Positions 10,486 to 19,685 of a stretch of 64,000 bases of DNA are shown one piece after another; the first letter of the stretch is position 1; each line of letters begins with the position of its first letter. The notes under the pieces are model-generated. The model was not told the origin of the DNA. It was given only the letters and a program-made list of their open reading frames with translations, and made no database searches. The DNA lies in NCBI GenBank assembly GCA_945913255.1, contig CAMEDC010000005.1, positions 62,001 to 126,000 of the forward strand, written 5' to 3'. The position numbers were made by a program, and so were the translations under genes. The DNA is from an uncultured Lachnospiraceae bacterium (lineage in GTDB: Bacteria > Bacillota > Clostridia > Lachnospirales > Lachnospiraceae).

Positions 10486-10845
10486 GCTAAATTGAAGTTT
10501 TGGGGAATTACTTTCTTCGGATACACAGGAGTCTTTGCGGATTCTGAGGCTGAAATTACATGAGTAGGAAGAGATAGAAGGTAACTTTCATGTAATATGA
10601 GGCAATTAGCACTACGACGTAAACGGTAGCTGTAATTATCGTTAGGAAATCTCTCAGCGCCATGCTTATCTCGATTTACTGCGTTCGCGGTGCCATTCGC
10701 ATTACGCTGCGCTTCATGCTCTCATGTCGCGCTATCGCGCTATGCAGGCAGTCCATAACACAGCCTTTGGTGAGCAGGCTCCCCTAGACTATGTTATGTC
10801 CTGTCTGCGCACCGCTCACAGAAACGCGCAAACTTCAATTACCAG
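10486..10845. repeat. Nested palindromic intergenic element between ruvA and ruvB (MITE-like or structured RNA)
   Basis: The 420-base gap holds no convincing ORF but has layered complementarity. The ends AATTGAAGTTT (10490-10500) and AAACTTCAATT (10830-10840) are perfect 11-bp inverted repeats. Inside, GCGTT (10681-10685) pairs with AACGC (10823-10827), GCGGTGC (10687-10693) with GCACCGC (10809-10815), and a 20-base arm at 10744-10763 with 10789-10808 (17 of 20 pairs counting one G-U). A separate ATTACATGA/TCATGTAAT hairpin sits at 10555-10596, and the 8-mer CGCGCTAT is tandemly repeated at 10728-10743. The core is more GC-rich than the surrounding genes. It could be a miniature mobile repeat or a transcribed structured RNA; the sequence alone does not decide. 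Confidence 0.7.
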
Positions 10846-10881
10846 CTAAACATAAAAAAGGAACAAGCAAAGGAAAAACTT

Positions 10882-11871
10882 ATGTCGGGAAAGAGAATGA
10901 TAGAAACAAACATAACGGACGAGGACGTAAAAATCGAAGGGTCTCTTCGGCCGCAGACATTGGATGACTATATCGGTCAGTCTAAGGTAAAGGAAAATCT
11001 GAAGGTCTATATTGAGGCGGCAAAGCAACGTGGTGACGCATTGGATCATGTCCTTTTCTATGGACCGCCCGGACTTGGCAAAACGACTCTTGCGGGTATC
11101 ATTGCCAACGAATTAGGCGTGCACCTGAAGGTAACAAGCGGTCCGGCAATCGAAAAGCCCGGCGAAATGGCTGCCATCCTAAACAATCTGGAAGAAGGCG
11201 ACCTGCTTTTTGTAGATGAAATTCACCGTTTAAATCGTCAGGTAGAGGAAGTTCTTTATCCTGCTATGGAGGATTATTGTATTGATATCATGATAGGAAA
11301 AGGATCAACAGCCCGTTCCGTACGACTTGACCTGCCAAAGTTTACCCTGGTTGGCGCAACTACCAGAGCGGGACTTCTGACAGCTCCCTTGAGAGACCGT
11401 TTTGGCATGATTCATCATCTGGAATTTTACACGATTGAGGAACTTCAGGTCATTATCATACATTCAGCCCGTGTACTTGGAGTAGAAATTGAGCCTGGCG
11501 GTGCAATGGAAATGGCAAGGAGAAGCCGCGGCACGCCCAGACTTGCAAACCGTATCTTAAAAAGGGTTCGTGACTTTGCACAGGTAAAATACGATGGCGT
11601 GATTACTGAAGAGGTAGCAAGGACAGCGCTTGACCTGATGGATGTTGACAAATTGGGGCTTGACCATATTGACCGTAATATGCTGATTACCATGATACAA
11701 AAATTTGATGGCGGTCCTGTCGGTCTTGATACACTTGCTGCCGCAATCGGAGAGGATGCCGGTACAATTGAAGATGTCTATGAACCATATCTCATTAAAA
11801 ACGGTTTTATCAACCGTACACCCAGGGGAAGAGTGGTAACAGAGCTGGCTTACCATCATTTAGGGCTGTAA
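10882..11871 (+). CDS. ruvB: Holliday junction branch migration ATPase RuvB
   Basis: A 329-residue AAA+ motor that drives branch migration with RuvA. Walker A is [12 protein letters not shown], Walker B is [11 protein letters not shown], and sensor 1 is LVGATTRAG. The C-terminal winged helix ends with [22 protein letters not shown], as in all RuvB. The N-terminal [18 protein letters not shown] is canonical. The ATG follows AAAGGAAAAACTT. It is displaced from ruvA by the palindromic element. zapA follows after 82 bases, probably co-transcribed. Confidence 0.98.
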   Translation: MSGKRMIETNITDEDVKIEGSLRPQTLDDYIGQSKVKENLKVYIEAAKQRGDALDHVLFYGPPGLGKTTLAGIIANELGVHLKVTSGPAIEKPGEMAAILNNLEEGDLLFVDEIHRLNRQVEEVLYPAMEDYCIDIMIGKGSTARSVRLDLPKFTLVGATTRAGLLTAPLRDRFGMIHHLEFYTIEELQVIIIHSARVLGVEIEPGGAMEMARRSRGTPRLANRILKRVRDFAQVKYDGVITEEVARTALDLMDVDKLGLDHIDRNMLITMIQKFDGGPVGLDTLAAAIGEDAGTIEDVYEPYLIKNGFINRTPRGRVVTELAYHHLGL

Positions 11872-11953
11872 TCCAGATATTTCTCTTGCCTGTAAGCTCA
11901 TCTTGATATATAATAAAAATCGTGATGGGATTCTACAAAAGGGGTATGAGGCT

Positions 11954-12355
11954 ATGTCTTCAAAAACAGATACAGAAGTAATTATAGGCGGCAAGGTCTT
12001 TACATTGAGCGGATATGAAAGTGAAGAATATCTGCAGAGAGTTGCTTCTTACATTAATAATAAACTGACAGAGTATAGCAAGGTTGACAGCTTCCGAAGA
12101 CAGCCTATGGACACTCAGGGTGTACTTCTTCAACTGAATATTGCTGATGATTTTTTCAAAGCCAAAAAACAGATTTCTATACTGGAAGAAGAGTTGCAGG
12201 CAAAGGAAAAAGAATTGTACGATTTAAAACATGAGTTGATTTCTGCTCAGATAAAACTGGAAAGTGCGGAAACACAGTCAAAAAACCTGCAGCAGGAATT
12301 AAATGACAAAGAGAAGAAAATCGTACAGTTGGAGACTGAGTTAAAGAAAAAATAA
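11954..12355 (+). CDS. zapA: Cell division protein ZapA
   Basis: A 133-residue ZapA-family protein that binds and bundles FtsZ at the division ring. The N-terminal globular part (EVIIGGKVFTLSGYESEEYLQRVASYIN) is the family signature, followed by a long coiled coil (about residues 70-133) rich in E, K, L and Q. The ORF track starts at 11903, but ATG 11954 follows AAAGGGGTATGAGGCT and gives the usual family start. The coiled coil is longer than in B. subtilis ZapA (about 85 residues). It is followed at once by a strong terminator. Confidence 0.9.
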   Translation: MSSKTDTEVIIGGKVFTLSGYESEEYLQRVASYINNKLTEYSKVDSFRRQPMDTQGVLLQLNIADDFFKAKKQISILEEELQAKEKELYDLKHELISAQIKLESAETQSKNLQQELNDKEKKIVQLETELKKK

Positions 12356-12360
12356 ATCAG

Positions 12361-12384
12361 GCTGTCCGCTTTCGGACAGCTTTT
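12361..12384 (+). terminator. Rho-independent terminator after zapA
   Basis: GCTGTCCG (12361-12368) and CGGACAGC (12373-12380) form a perfect 8-bp stem with a CTTT loop and a TTTT tail, starting 5 bases after the zapA stop. Confidence 0.85.
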
Positions 12385-12429
12385 CTATTGAGTTCTATTT
12401 AATCTATTTGATTGGGAAACGGAATAGTT

Positions 12430-14670
12430 ATGGAGAAAAAAGTTGAGCTTCTTGCTCCTGCAGGTAATACAGAGGGCTTTTACGGAGCCATCCGTGCCGG
12501 AGCTGATGCCGTTTATCTTGGCGGAAGCCGATTCGGTGCCAGAGCATATGCGGGAAACTTCACAACAGAAGAACTGATCTCATGTATCCGTTATGGGCAT
12601 ATTCTTAATAGGAAAATATATCTGACTGTAAACACACTGCTAAAGGAAAAGGAACTTCCTGATTTATATGATTATCTGTTTCCTTTCTATGAAGCGGGTC
12701 TGGATGGTGTTATCATTCAGGATATGGGAGTATTTCGTTTTATCCAAAAGTATTTTCCGGGATTAGAACTTCATGCCAGTACACAGATGACACTTTGCAG
12801 CAAATATGGTGCAAAACTCCTGAAAGATATGGGAGCAAGCCGGATTGTTCCTGCTCGTGAGTTAAGTCTGGAGGAGATTAAAACAATCAAAAAGGATACC
12901 GATATTGAATTGGAAACCTTTATTCACGGAGCAATGTGTTATTGCTATTCCGGTCAATGCCTTTTCAGCAGTATACTCGGCGGAAGAAGCGGGAACCGGG
13001 GAAGATGTGCCCAGCCCTGCAGACTTCCTTATTCCGTAAGCCAAAAAGTCTGTAAAGAAGGAAAGAATTGTTATCCTTTAAGTCTTAAAGACATGTGTAC
13101 CATTACACATATTCCTGAACTGATTGAATCCGGAATTGATTCTTTCAAAATTGAAGGAAGAATGAAAAAAGCGGAGTATGCTGCAGGCGTAACGGCAGTT
13201 TACAGAAAATATATTGATTCTTATTATGATTTGAGGGAGAGACTGGGCAGGGAAGAAGCTTTCAAACAATTTTCCGTAGAAAAATCTGATTTCAATGTTC
13301 TCTCGTCTCTGTATATCAGAAGCGAGACACATGACGGCTACTATTTCAAGCATAATGGCAGGGAAATGGTGACGGTCTCCAATCCTGCCTACAGTGGCAG
13401 TGATGATACCTTATTGGCAGAAATTCATAAAAATTTTCTGGAAGAGCACCAACGAATTCCGGTACGAATAGAAGCATCTTTTCTGACCGGCCATCCGGCA
13501 AGTATCAGAATGTTTTCTGAAAAATCTTCCGTTCTGATTACCGGTGCCGTAGTGCAGATAGCTGAAAAGCAGCCGATAACAGAAGAAAATATCCGAAAGC
13601 AGCTGAGCAAGATGGGAGACAGTTATTTCTTCCCTGAAGAAATTCAGATTAGTGTCAGCGAAGATGCTTTCTTTTCACTGAAACAAATCAATGAGCTTCG
13701 AAGAGAAGCTGTACTGTTTCTTGAGCAAAAGATACTTTTCTGTTTTGACAAAGAAAACGGAAGACCCAACAGAATTGCTTTGCAACCGGATTGTATTGAA
13801 ATCCCCCAAAAAGGAAATAGAGCTTATTCTGCTTTCGAAGAAGATACACATGGCTATGCCATTTCCGTCAATACCGCTGCACAGCTTGAAACATTGCTGA
13901 AATGGCAGAAGGCTCATTCTCAGGCTTCCCTCAAACGCATTTATGTAAACGGCGATATTGCCGTTTTTCAACCTGAAATGGTACTGCCTCTTTGCAGCGA
14001 ATTGCGAAAAAGTAGTAAAGTATTGCTTTCATTTCCCTATATTCTGCGGGAATCGGACAATGGCTATCTTGAAAAGCTTTTTAATTTGGCAGAAAATGGG
14101 TTATTTGATGGATTTCTGATACGTTCTCTGGATGCGCTTGGATTCTTGCGTGAGAAATCATGGAATAAACTATGTAGAGCAGACGCAAACCTGTATATTT
14201 GGAACAGCGTAGCGGGCACACAGCTTTCATCTGCAGGAATAAGAGATGGTTTCTGCATCCCCTATGAGCTAAATGCCGGTGAACAGCACAGACTGTTGAA
14301 TACTTCGGAATATCCTTATGAAAAAATTGTCTACAGCCGGATTCCGATGATGATTACTGCAAACTGTGTATTGAAGACAACAGACAAATGCCATCAAAAC
14401 AGCACCAATCTAATTACGCTTACTGATCGTTACCGAAAACAATTTCCGGTTGAACGAAATTGCTATCATTGTATGAACCTGATTTACAATAGTGTGCCTC
14501 TGTCGCTTTGGCAGGAACGAAACCGCTGGATAAGCGAGGCAGATCTTCGTCTGGATTTTACACTGGAACTCCCGGAAAAGATGGAAGAAATTCTCAGTGC
14601 ATTTCTTTTGGGTCAGAAGATGCCGGAAGATGAATACACTGCCGGTCATGAGAAACGCGGTGTCGAATAA
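12430..14670 (+). CDS. U32-family protein (peptidase U32 / RNA hydroxylation type)
   Basis: A 746-residue protein. The N-terminal barrel domain starts KVELLAPAGNTEGFYGAIRAG and has the U32 signature around ESGIDSFKIEGRMKKAEYA. Cysteines in AMCYCYSGQCLFSS, GRCAQPCRLPY and NCYHCMN fit a metal or Fe-S site. Members once annotated as collagenases include RlhA and TrhP, which hydroxylate 23S rRNA or tRNA; length and a DUF3656-like middle make it most like RlhA, but this is inference. The ORF track starts at TTG 12412; ATG 12430 seems more natural, though neither has a strong ribosome site. It leads a likely operon with ftsW/rodA and a PBP, an arrangement whose logic is unclear. Confidence 0.85.
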   Translation: MEKKVELLAPAGNTEGFYGAIRAGADAVYLGGSRFGARAYAGNFTTEELISCIRYGHILNRKIYLTVNTLLKEKELPDLYDYLFPFYEAGLDGVIIQDMGVFRFIQKYFPGLELHASTQMTLCSKYGAKLLKDMGASRIVPARELSLEEIKTIKKDTDIELETFIHGAMCYCYSGQCLFSSILGGRSGNRGRCAQPCRLPYSVSQKVCKEGKNCYPLSLKDMCTITHIPELIESGIDSFKIEGRMKKAEYAAGVTAVYRKYIDSYYDLRERLGREEAFKQFSVEKSDFNVLSSLYIRSETHDGYYFKHNGREMVTVSNPAYSGSDDTLLAEIHKNFLEEHQRIPVRIEASFLTGHPASIRMFSEKSSVLITGAVVQIAEKQPITEENIRKQLSKMGDSYFFPEEIQISVSEDAFFSLKQINELRREAVLFLEQKILFCFDKENGRPNRIALQPDCIEIPQKGNRAYSAFEEDTHGYAISVNTAAQLETLLKWQKAHSQASLKRIYVNGDIAVFQPEMVLPLCSELRKSSKVLLSFPYILRESDNGYLEKLFNLAENGLFDGFLIRSLDALGFLREKSWNKLCRADANLYIWNSVAGTQLSSAGIRDGFCIPYELNAGEQHRLLNTSEYPYEKIVYSRIPMMITANCVLKTTDKCHQNSTNLITLTDRYRKQFPVERNCYHCMNLIYNSVPLSLWQERNRWISEADLRLDFTLELPEKMEEILSAFLLGQKMPEDEYTAGHEKRGVE

Positions 14671-14702
14671 ACAATGCGTGGAATAGAAAAGGATTTAAAA
14701 CA

Positions 14703-16058
14703 ATGCAGGAATATATTACAGAATTATCCAAATACGGAATTACCATATGTATGATGTTGTATACCGTATGCTGTTTTGTCAGCCTTTGGAGAAAGAACGA
14801 AAAAGTTCATGCACTCTATGTGTTACAGAGTATACTTCTGTTCCTGATGCAGCTTATACTGTTTTTAAATCTGGCCCTGGTCAGCGGAAATATGAAATAC
14901 GTATTCTTTTATGTTTTTGTCCAGGTGTTTTTACTTGCATGCCTTGTTATGGTACCCATCATATACGAGGAAGTCAACAGACCGCTTTTGAATATTATGT
15001 GCATGCTGATTGGTATCGGTCTTTGTATCATTTCAAGACTGTCATTCAACAAAGCGGTTCGTCAGTATATTATTGTGTTAATGTCACTTACAATTTCGCT
15101 TTTTATTCCCTATCTGTTATCCCGGATTAAATTTTTGAAAAAGCTGACCTGGATATATGGATTAGTCGGTGTAGTTGTACTGGGTGTTGTACTTTTTGTA
15201 GGTGAATATACACATGGTTCCAAAATTACCTTTACTATCAAGGACATAACCTTCCAGCCTTCTGAATTTGTAAAGATATTACTCATCTTTTTCCTGGCAG
15301 CCGCTCTCTGGGAAAAGACTTCTTTCCTCAGGGTGGCGGAAACGGCAGTCATTGCAGGAATGGAAGTGATTATCCTCGTTGCATCAAAGGACCTGGGAAG
15401 CGCTCTGATCTTTTTTGCAGCATATGTTTTTGTAGTATTTATTGCGACAAGAAATTATTTTTATTTATTACTGGGTGCTGCAGGAGGGTGTGTTGCTTCT
15501 TATGCGGCGTTTCGCCTTTTTGAACATGTACAGACAAGAGTATACGCATGGCGTGATCCCTGGGCGTATATTGACAACAAAGGCTGGGCCGTAACACAGT
15601 CCTTATTTGCCATCGGAAGCGGCAGCTGGTTTGGGATGGGTCTTCTAAAGGGAAATCCGAAGGCAATTCCCTATGTAGATCAGGATTTCGTGTTTTCTTC
15701 GGTATGCGAAGAATTAGGTGTATTGTTTGGCATATGCCTAATACTTGTTATTGTCAGTTGTTTCTTTATGATAATGAAAATAGCAATTCAGATTCACGAC
15801 CGTTTCTATCAGCTGATTGTCTATGGTATTGGTATCATGTATGTTTTTCAGATTTTTCTGACTGTGGGCGGCGGAATTAATCTGATTCCGTTAACGGGTG
15901 TCACGCTTCCTTTTATCAGCTATGGTGGAAGTTCCTGCATGACTACCATGATTATGTTTTTTATCATTCAGGGAATTTATATCAGGTTACAAAAGGGAGG
16001 AGGTAAATACGTTGGAAGAAAGAAAGCAGAAAACAAGGCGAATGGACAGCAAACCTGA
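14703..16058 (+). CDS. FtsW/RodA/SpoVE-family peptidoglycan glycosyltransferase
   Basis: A 451-residue SEDS protein with about 10 membrane segments. The catalytic-loop region ITFQPSEFVKILLIFFLAA and the C-terminal GGGINLIPLTGVTLPFISYGGSS signature are intact. SEDS proteins polymerise lipid II and work with a class B PBP, and a class B PBP gene overlaps its end by 47 bases. This pairing (rather than a dcw-cluster location) resembles the FtsW-PbpA pairs seen in many Gram-positive bacteria. Whether it serves division, elongation or sporulation cannot be settled here. The region upstream of the ATG has AAAAGGATTTAAAACA. Confidence 0.93.
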   Translation: MQEYITELSKYGITICMMLYTVCCFVSLWRKNEKVHALYVLQSILLFLMQLILFLNLALVSGNMKYVFFYVFVQVFLLACLVMVPIIYEEVNRPLLNIMCMLIGIGLCIISRLSFNKAVRQYIIVLMSLTISLFIPYLLSRIKFLKKLTWIYGLVGVVVLGVVLFVGEYTHGSKITFTIKDITFQPSEFVKILLIFFLAAALWEKTSFLRVAETAVIAGMEVIILVASKDLGSALIFFAAYVFVVFIATRNYFYLLLGAAGGCVASYAAFRLFEHVQTRVYAWRDPWAYIDNKGWAVTQSLFAIGSGSWFGMGLLKGNPKAIPYVDQDFVFSSVCEELGVLFGICLILVIVSCFFMIMKIAIQIHDRFYQLIVYGIGIMYVFQIFLTVGGGINLIPLTGVTLPFISYGGSSCMTTMIMFFIIQGIYIRLQKGGGKYVGRKKAENKANGQQT

Positions 16059-17451
16059 AATAATTATTTCCGGATGTTTTTTCCTGATAATATTTGCCCT
16101 CCTTATCGGATATCTTGTTTATTTTGTCTCCACAAGTGAGCAGGATATGATTAACAATAGCTATAATTCCAGACAGGAAATCCTTCTTTCACAGAATTAT
16201 CGTGGAAGTATTTTCTCGCGAGATGGTGATGTACTTGCAGAGACACAGATGGATGCAGGACAGAATGAAACAAGAATTTATCCATATAAAAACTTGTTTT
16301 CGCATATTGTCGGATATTCCACACAGGGACGAATGGGTGTTGAGGCACTGGCCAATTATTATCTGATTAATACCAATACTTCACTTAATAATAAAGTAGT
16401 CAATGACATGGCAGGCGTTAAAAATCCGGGAGACAATGTTTACACCACACTGGATGTTGAAATTCAGCAGGTAGCGGATGAACAGCTTAGCATATACAAA
16501 GGTGCTGTTATCGTAACAGAGGTTAAAACAGGAAAAGTACTGGCCTTGGTATCGCATCCTGATTTTGACCCCAATGAAATTAACGATATCTGGGATTCCT
16601 TAATTAACAACGATTCCAGTTCCGTTCTCGTAAACAGAGCAACGCAGGGACTTTATCCCCCCGGTTCCACCTTTAAAATCATTACTGCATTGGAGTATAT
16701 TCGCGAGAATCCGAATACCTATAATAATTATGTTTTTGGCTGTCCAGGTTATTTCAGATTCGAGGACAGCAAAATCAATTGCTACCACGGTTCAAGTCAT
16801 GGACAGGTAAATTTTGAGAAATCCTTTGCCAAATCCTGTAATTCCTCCTTTGCCAACATCGGTATGGGGCTTGACAGAACTGCTTTTGCAGATACTCTGG
16901 ATGATTTATTATTTAATCGTAAGCTTCCTCTGACACTGACCTATGCGAAGAGCAGCGTACAAGTATCCGAGGATATTTCCGATGATGAGATGATGCAAAC
17001 CTCTATCGGACAGGGAAAAACGCAGATAACACCAATTCATCTGAATATGATTACCTGTGCCATTGCCAATAAAGGACTTCTGATGAAACCATATGTCATC
17101 GACAGAGTAGAAAATGATGCCGGCAATGTCGTGAAAGCCTTTAAGCCTTCCGGTTATGGGAAACTAATGGAAGAATCCGAGGCTGAAATTCTGAAAAGTC
17201 TGATGATTTCTGTTGTAGAAAGCGGAACAGCCTCTAAACTGAAAGGATTAAGCTATACAGCTGCCGGAAAAACCGGTTCTGCAGAATATAACAATGTAAA
17301 GGGTGACAGTCATGCATGGTTTACCGGATTTGCTCCGGCAGAAGACCCAGAAGTTTGTGTTACAATTATAGTAGAAGGTGCCGGAAGCGGCGGAGACTAT
17401 GCGGTTCCGATTGCCCGTAGAATCTTTGACGCCTATTTCCGTGAAAAATAA
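16012..17451 (+). CDS. Class B penicillin-binding protein (transpeptidase)
   Basis: A 479-residue single-pass membrane transpeptidase. The membrane anchor is at about 18-40 (IIISGCFFLIIFALLIGYLVYF). A short dimerisation region follows, then the transpeptidase domain with S-x-x-K in GSTFKIIT (Ser219), S-x-N in SCNSS, and KTGS in AAGKTGSAEYN. The TTG start at 16012 is supported by GGGAGGAGGTAAATACG directly upstream; ATG 16042 is a weaker alternative. It overlaps the SEDS gene by 47 bases, so the two are translated together and likely form one peptidoglycan synthase. It is short, like the PbpA group, and lacks PASTA domains. Confidence 0.93.
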   Translation: MEERKQKTRRMDSKPEIIISGCFFLIIFALLIGYLVYFVSTSEQDMINNSYNSRQEILLSQNYRGSIFSRDGDVLAETQMDAGQNETRIYPYKNLFSHIVGYSTQGRMGVEALANYYLINTNTSLNNKVVNDMAGVKNPGDNVYTTLDVEIQQVADEQLSIYKGAVIVTEVKTGKVLALVSHPDFDPNEINDIWDSLINNDSSSVLVNRATQGLYPPGSTFKIITALEYIRENPNTYNNYVFGCPGYFRFEDSKINCYHGSSHGQVNFEKSFAKSCNSSFANIGMGLDRTAFADTLDDLLFNRKLPLTLTYAKSSVQVSEDISDDEMMQTSIGQGKTQITPIHLNMITCAIANKGLLMKPYVIDRVENDAGNVVKAFKPSGYGKLMEESEAEILKSLMISVVESGTASKLKGLSYTAAGKTGSAEYNNVKGDSHAWFTGFAPAEDPEVCVTIIVEGAGSGGDYAVPIARRIFDAYFREK

Positions 17452-17463
17452 CATAAAATTTTG

Positions 17464-17492
17464 TTGCGCTTATATCAAAATTAGACTATACT
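17464..17492 (+). promoter_or_regulatory. Probable sigma-A promoter of the Nudix gene
   Basis: TTGCGC (17464-17469), 17-base spacer, TATACT (17487-17492), 47 bases before the Nudix ATG. Confidence 0.6.
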
Positions 17493-17539
17493 AATTCCTA
17501 GTAATGCAACAATAGGCACACCAATCAGGAGGAATTGCA

Positions 17540-17992
17540 ATGATAGAAGCAACAAGCTGTGGTGGTGTGGTAATTTTTCGTGGAAAAATCCTGCTTTTGT
17601 ACAAGAACTATAAAAATAAGTACGAGGGTTGGGTTTTGCCTAAAGGCACTGTGGAGCAGGGTGAGGAATTTAAGGATACCGCGCTCAGAGAAGTGCTTGA
17701 GGAATCTGGAGCGAAAGCTACCATCATAAAATATGTCGGTAAGAGTGAGTATTCGTTTACCGTACCTGAGGATACCGTTGAAAAAGAAGTCCATTGGTAT
17801 CTGATGATGGCGGACAGTTATTACAGCAAACCACAAAGAGAAGAATACTTTGTAGATTCAGGTTTTTACAAATATCATGAGGCATATCATCTTTTAAAAT
17901 TTTCAAATGAGAAACAGATTCTGGAACGAGCTTATAACGAATATCTGGAACTAAAGAAAAACAATCTCTGGGGCAGCCGAAAATACTTTTAA
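17540..17992 (+). CDS. Nudix hydrolase
   Basis: A 150-residue protein with a full Nudix box, GTVEQGEEFKDTALREVLEESGA (residues about 36-58; G-x5-E-x7-REUxEExGU). The preceding GWVLPKG is typical of diadenosine polyphosphate hydrolases and MutT-like pyrophosphohydrolases. The substrate is unknown. The ATG follows TCAGGAGGAATTGCA. It is the first gene after a recognisable promoter. An inverted repeat overlaps its 3' end. Confidence 0.88.
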   Translation: MIEATSCGGVVIFRGKILLLYKNYKNKYEGWVLPKGTVEQGEEFKDTALREVLEESGAKATIIKYVGKSEYSFTVPEDTVEKEVHWYLMMADSYYSKPQREEYFVDSGFYKYHEAYHLLKFSNEKQILERAYNEYLELKKNNLWGSRKYF

Positions 17993-18006
17993 AGTGTCTT
18001 CGGCTG
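17974..18006 (+). terminator. Hairpin at the Nudix stop codon, possible weak terminator
   Basis: CAGCCGAA (17974-17981) pairs with TTCGGCTG (17999-18006) across the stop codon. Only a short T run follows, so it may attenuate rather than end transcription. Confidence 0.35.
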
Positions 18007-18027
18007 TTCTGCAAAGGAAATCCAAAT

Positions 18028-18351
18028 ATGGCGATTGCATTAAAATTTTCTCCCAAAATCTATCTTGGTGAGAGTATCAGGGAAGAAAAACTGGAAAAGA
18101 TAAAGAAAAAGCTGGAAAAGAACCCCTTTTTTTCCGGCATGTTTTTGATTACTCTTTCCAGAAATGTATCGGATCAGCTGGAGATTTATGCAGCGAAACA
18201 GCTTGTCCAAAGCTATTACAAAAAGAATCCTCCCTATGTAATCGGAATTACGGCAACCTATGAAGAAGCATTAGTCATTATTGAACGGATTGTACAGGAA
18301 TGCCTGCAGACAAGAGGTGATTGTGCATTGAAGGAGTATCTGTTATGCTAG
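18028..18351 (+). CDS. Conserved small protein of unknown function
   Basis: A 107-residue soluble protein I cannot assign to a named family. It has a basic helix (REEKLEKIKKKLEKN) followed by a core with alternating hydrophobic residues and the segment YKKNPPYVIGITATYEEALVIIERIVQ. No membrane segment or catalytic motif is visible. Its stop overlaps the ATG of the DUF2953 gene by 7 bases, so the two are tightly coupled and probably act in the same process as the DUF2953/GerW pair. Confidence 0.7.
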   Translation: MAIALKFSPKIYLGESIREEKLEKIKKKLEKNPFFSGMFLITLSRNVSDQLEIYAAKQLVQSYYKKNPPYVIGITATYEEALVIIERIVQECLQTRGDCALKEYLLC

Positions 18352-19220
18352 GTATTATTTTAAAGATATTATCTGTTCTTGGCATACTGCTGCTTATACT
18401 TTTGGGAATTCTGTTTTCACTTTTATTACTTGTGCTTTTTTATCCCGTTACCTATAAAGCCCAGGGAGAAAAGAATTGTAATTCCGCATGGATTTCTATC
18501 AGAGTAAAATGGTTAATGGGATTGTTTCTGATGAAATTTGATTATCCGGATCCCGGAAAACTTACTGTAAAGCTTTTATGGCATACGCTCTATATTTCCG
18601 GAGAAGGGAAAAAAGAACCGGATAAAGAAAGCGATAGTGAACAGAACGAAGACTTATCTGAATCAAATCACATTACAAAAGCGGGAAATACCCCAGTATC
18701 AGAACAGGAAGACACCGCAAACGCAGCCAATGTATCTGAAAATGATGTAAGATCCGCAAATAAATCAGTATCCAAAGAAGGATTTTTACGCAAAAAAATC
18801 GAGAAGATACAGTACACAATTTCTAATATCTATGATAAAATAAAAGAAATTTGGGAGAATATTACTTATTATACAGAGCTTTTGAGGGACGAAGAGACAA
18901 AACAGCTTTTATCCCTTATTTTTTCAAAGCTCAGGAAAATAGGAAGGCATATATGTCCGAGGCATCTGCGTGCAGATGTTCTCTTTGGGACAGGCTCTCC
19001 TGACACTACAGGATATCTTTTCGGAATTTACGGAATGCTTTCTCCTTCACTAGGTACATCCGTAACCGCAACTCCCGATTTTACCGAAAGAATATTGGAA
19101 GGTTCTTTTAATGTGTCCGGACATATTACAGTCATTGTTCTTCTGATTAACACATTAAAAGTTCTTCTGGACAAAAAACTGATGCATGTGATAAGTAAAT
19201 TGAAGGCGAGGAGGAAGTAA
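18345..19220 (+). CDS. DUF2953-domain membrane protein
   Basis: A 291-residue protein with a strongly hydrophobic N-terminal segment (residues about 2-32), a charged Glu/Ser/Asn-rich linker (about 90-150), and a C-terminal region with FGTGSPDTTGYLFGIYGMLSP, which matches the DUF2953 pattern. The ORF track starts at 18321, but ATG 18345 follows AAGGAGTATCTGTT. In Bacillus a DUF2953 protein (YtfI) is encoded beside YtfJ/GerW and has been linked to sporulation; here a GerW-type gene follows after 2 bases, the same pairing. Confidence 0.85.
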   Translation: MLGIILKILSVLGILLLILLGILFSLLLLVLFYPVTYKAQGEKNCNSAWISIRVKWLMGLFLMKFDYPDPGKLTVKLLWHTLYISGEGKKEPDKESDSEQNEDLSESNHITKAGNTPVSEQEDTANAANVSENDVRSANKSVSKEGFLRKKIEKIQYTISNIYDKIKEIWENITYYTELLRDEETKQLLSLIFSKLRKIGRHICPRHLRADVLFGTGSPDTTGYLFGIYGMLSPSLGTSVTATPDFTERILEGSFNVSGHITVIVLLINTLKVLLDKKLMHVISKLKARRK

Positions 19221-19222
19221 TT

Positions 19223-19630
19223 ATGGCAGATAAAGAAAACCAGTTTCAAGGAGTAGTAGAGTCCCTGTTAAAAGGCATGGATACCGTACTCTCCACCAAA
19301 ACCGTAGTTGGAGAAGCGACCAAGGTGGGAGACACCATTATCCTTCCTTTGGTAGATGTTACCTTTGGTGTCGGTGCAGGAGCCGGAAGCAACAGTCAGA
19401 AAAATTCAGCTTCGGGAGCAGGAGGACTTGGTGGGAAAATGACTCCCAGCGCCGTCCTGGTAATTAAGGATGGTTCCACCAAGCTTGTTAATATTAAGAA
19501 CCAGGATGCTGTCACCAAAGTTCTTGATATGATTCCCGATATTGTGGAAAAATTTACAAAGCCCAAAGAAAAAGAAGATGAGATGTCTGATGATGAAGTA
19601 GTGGATATTGCTTTCCCGGAAGAGCAATAA
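19223..19630 (+). CDS. GerW/YtfJ-family sporulation protein
   Basis: A 135-residue protein that starts with VVESLLKGMDTVLSTKTVVGE and has the glycine-rich GVGAGAGS stretch and GGKMTPSAVLVI segment of the YtfJ/GerW family. In B. subtilis GerW is a forespore protein needed for proper germination. The ATG follows GGCGAGGAGGAAGTAATT. The preceding DUF2953 gene gives the ytfI-ytfJ arrangement. This supports a spore-forming lineage or one derived from spore formers. Confidence 0.9.
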   Translation: MADKENQFQGVVESLLKGMDTVLSTKTVVGEATKVGDTIILPLVDVTFGVGAGAGSNSQKNSASGAGGLGGKMTPSAVLVIKDGSTKLVNIKNQDAVTKVLDMIPDIVEKFTKPKEKEDEMSDDEVVDIAFPEEQ

Positions 19631-19685
19631 TTGGAACTTCGCTGCATAATATAGAGTGAGATAGTATATAAGAAGCCAGGGGTTT

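Noticed and set aside
10846-11049. 67-residue minus-strand ORF at the ruvA-ruvB gap
   Set aside because: It mostly overlaps ruvB in antisense and has no initiation site; the gap holds palindromic structure, not a gene.
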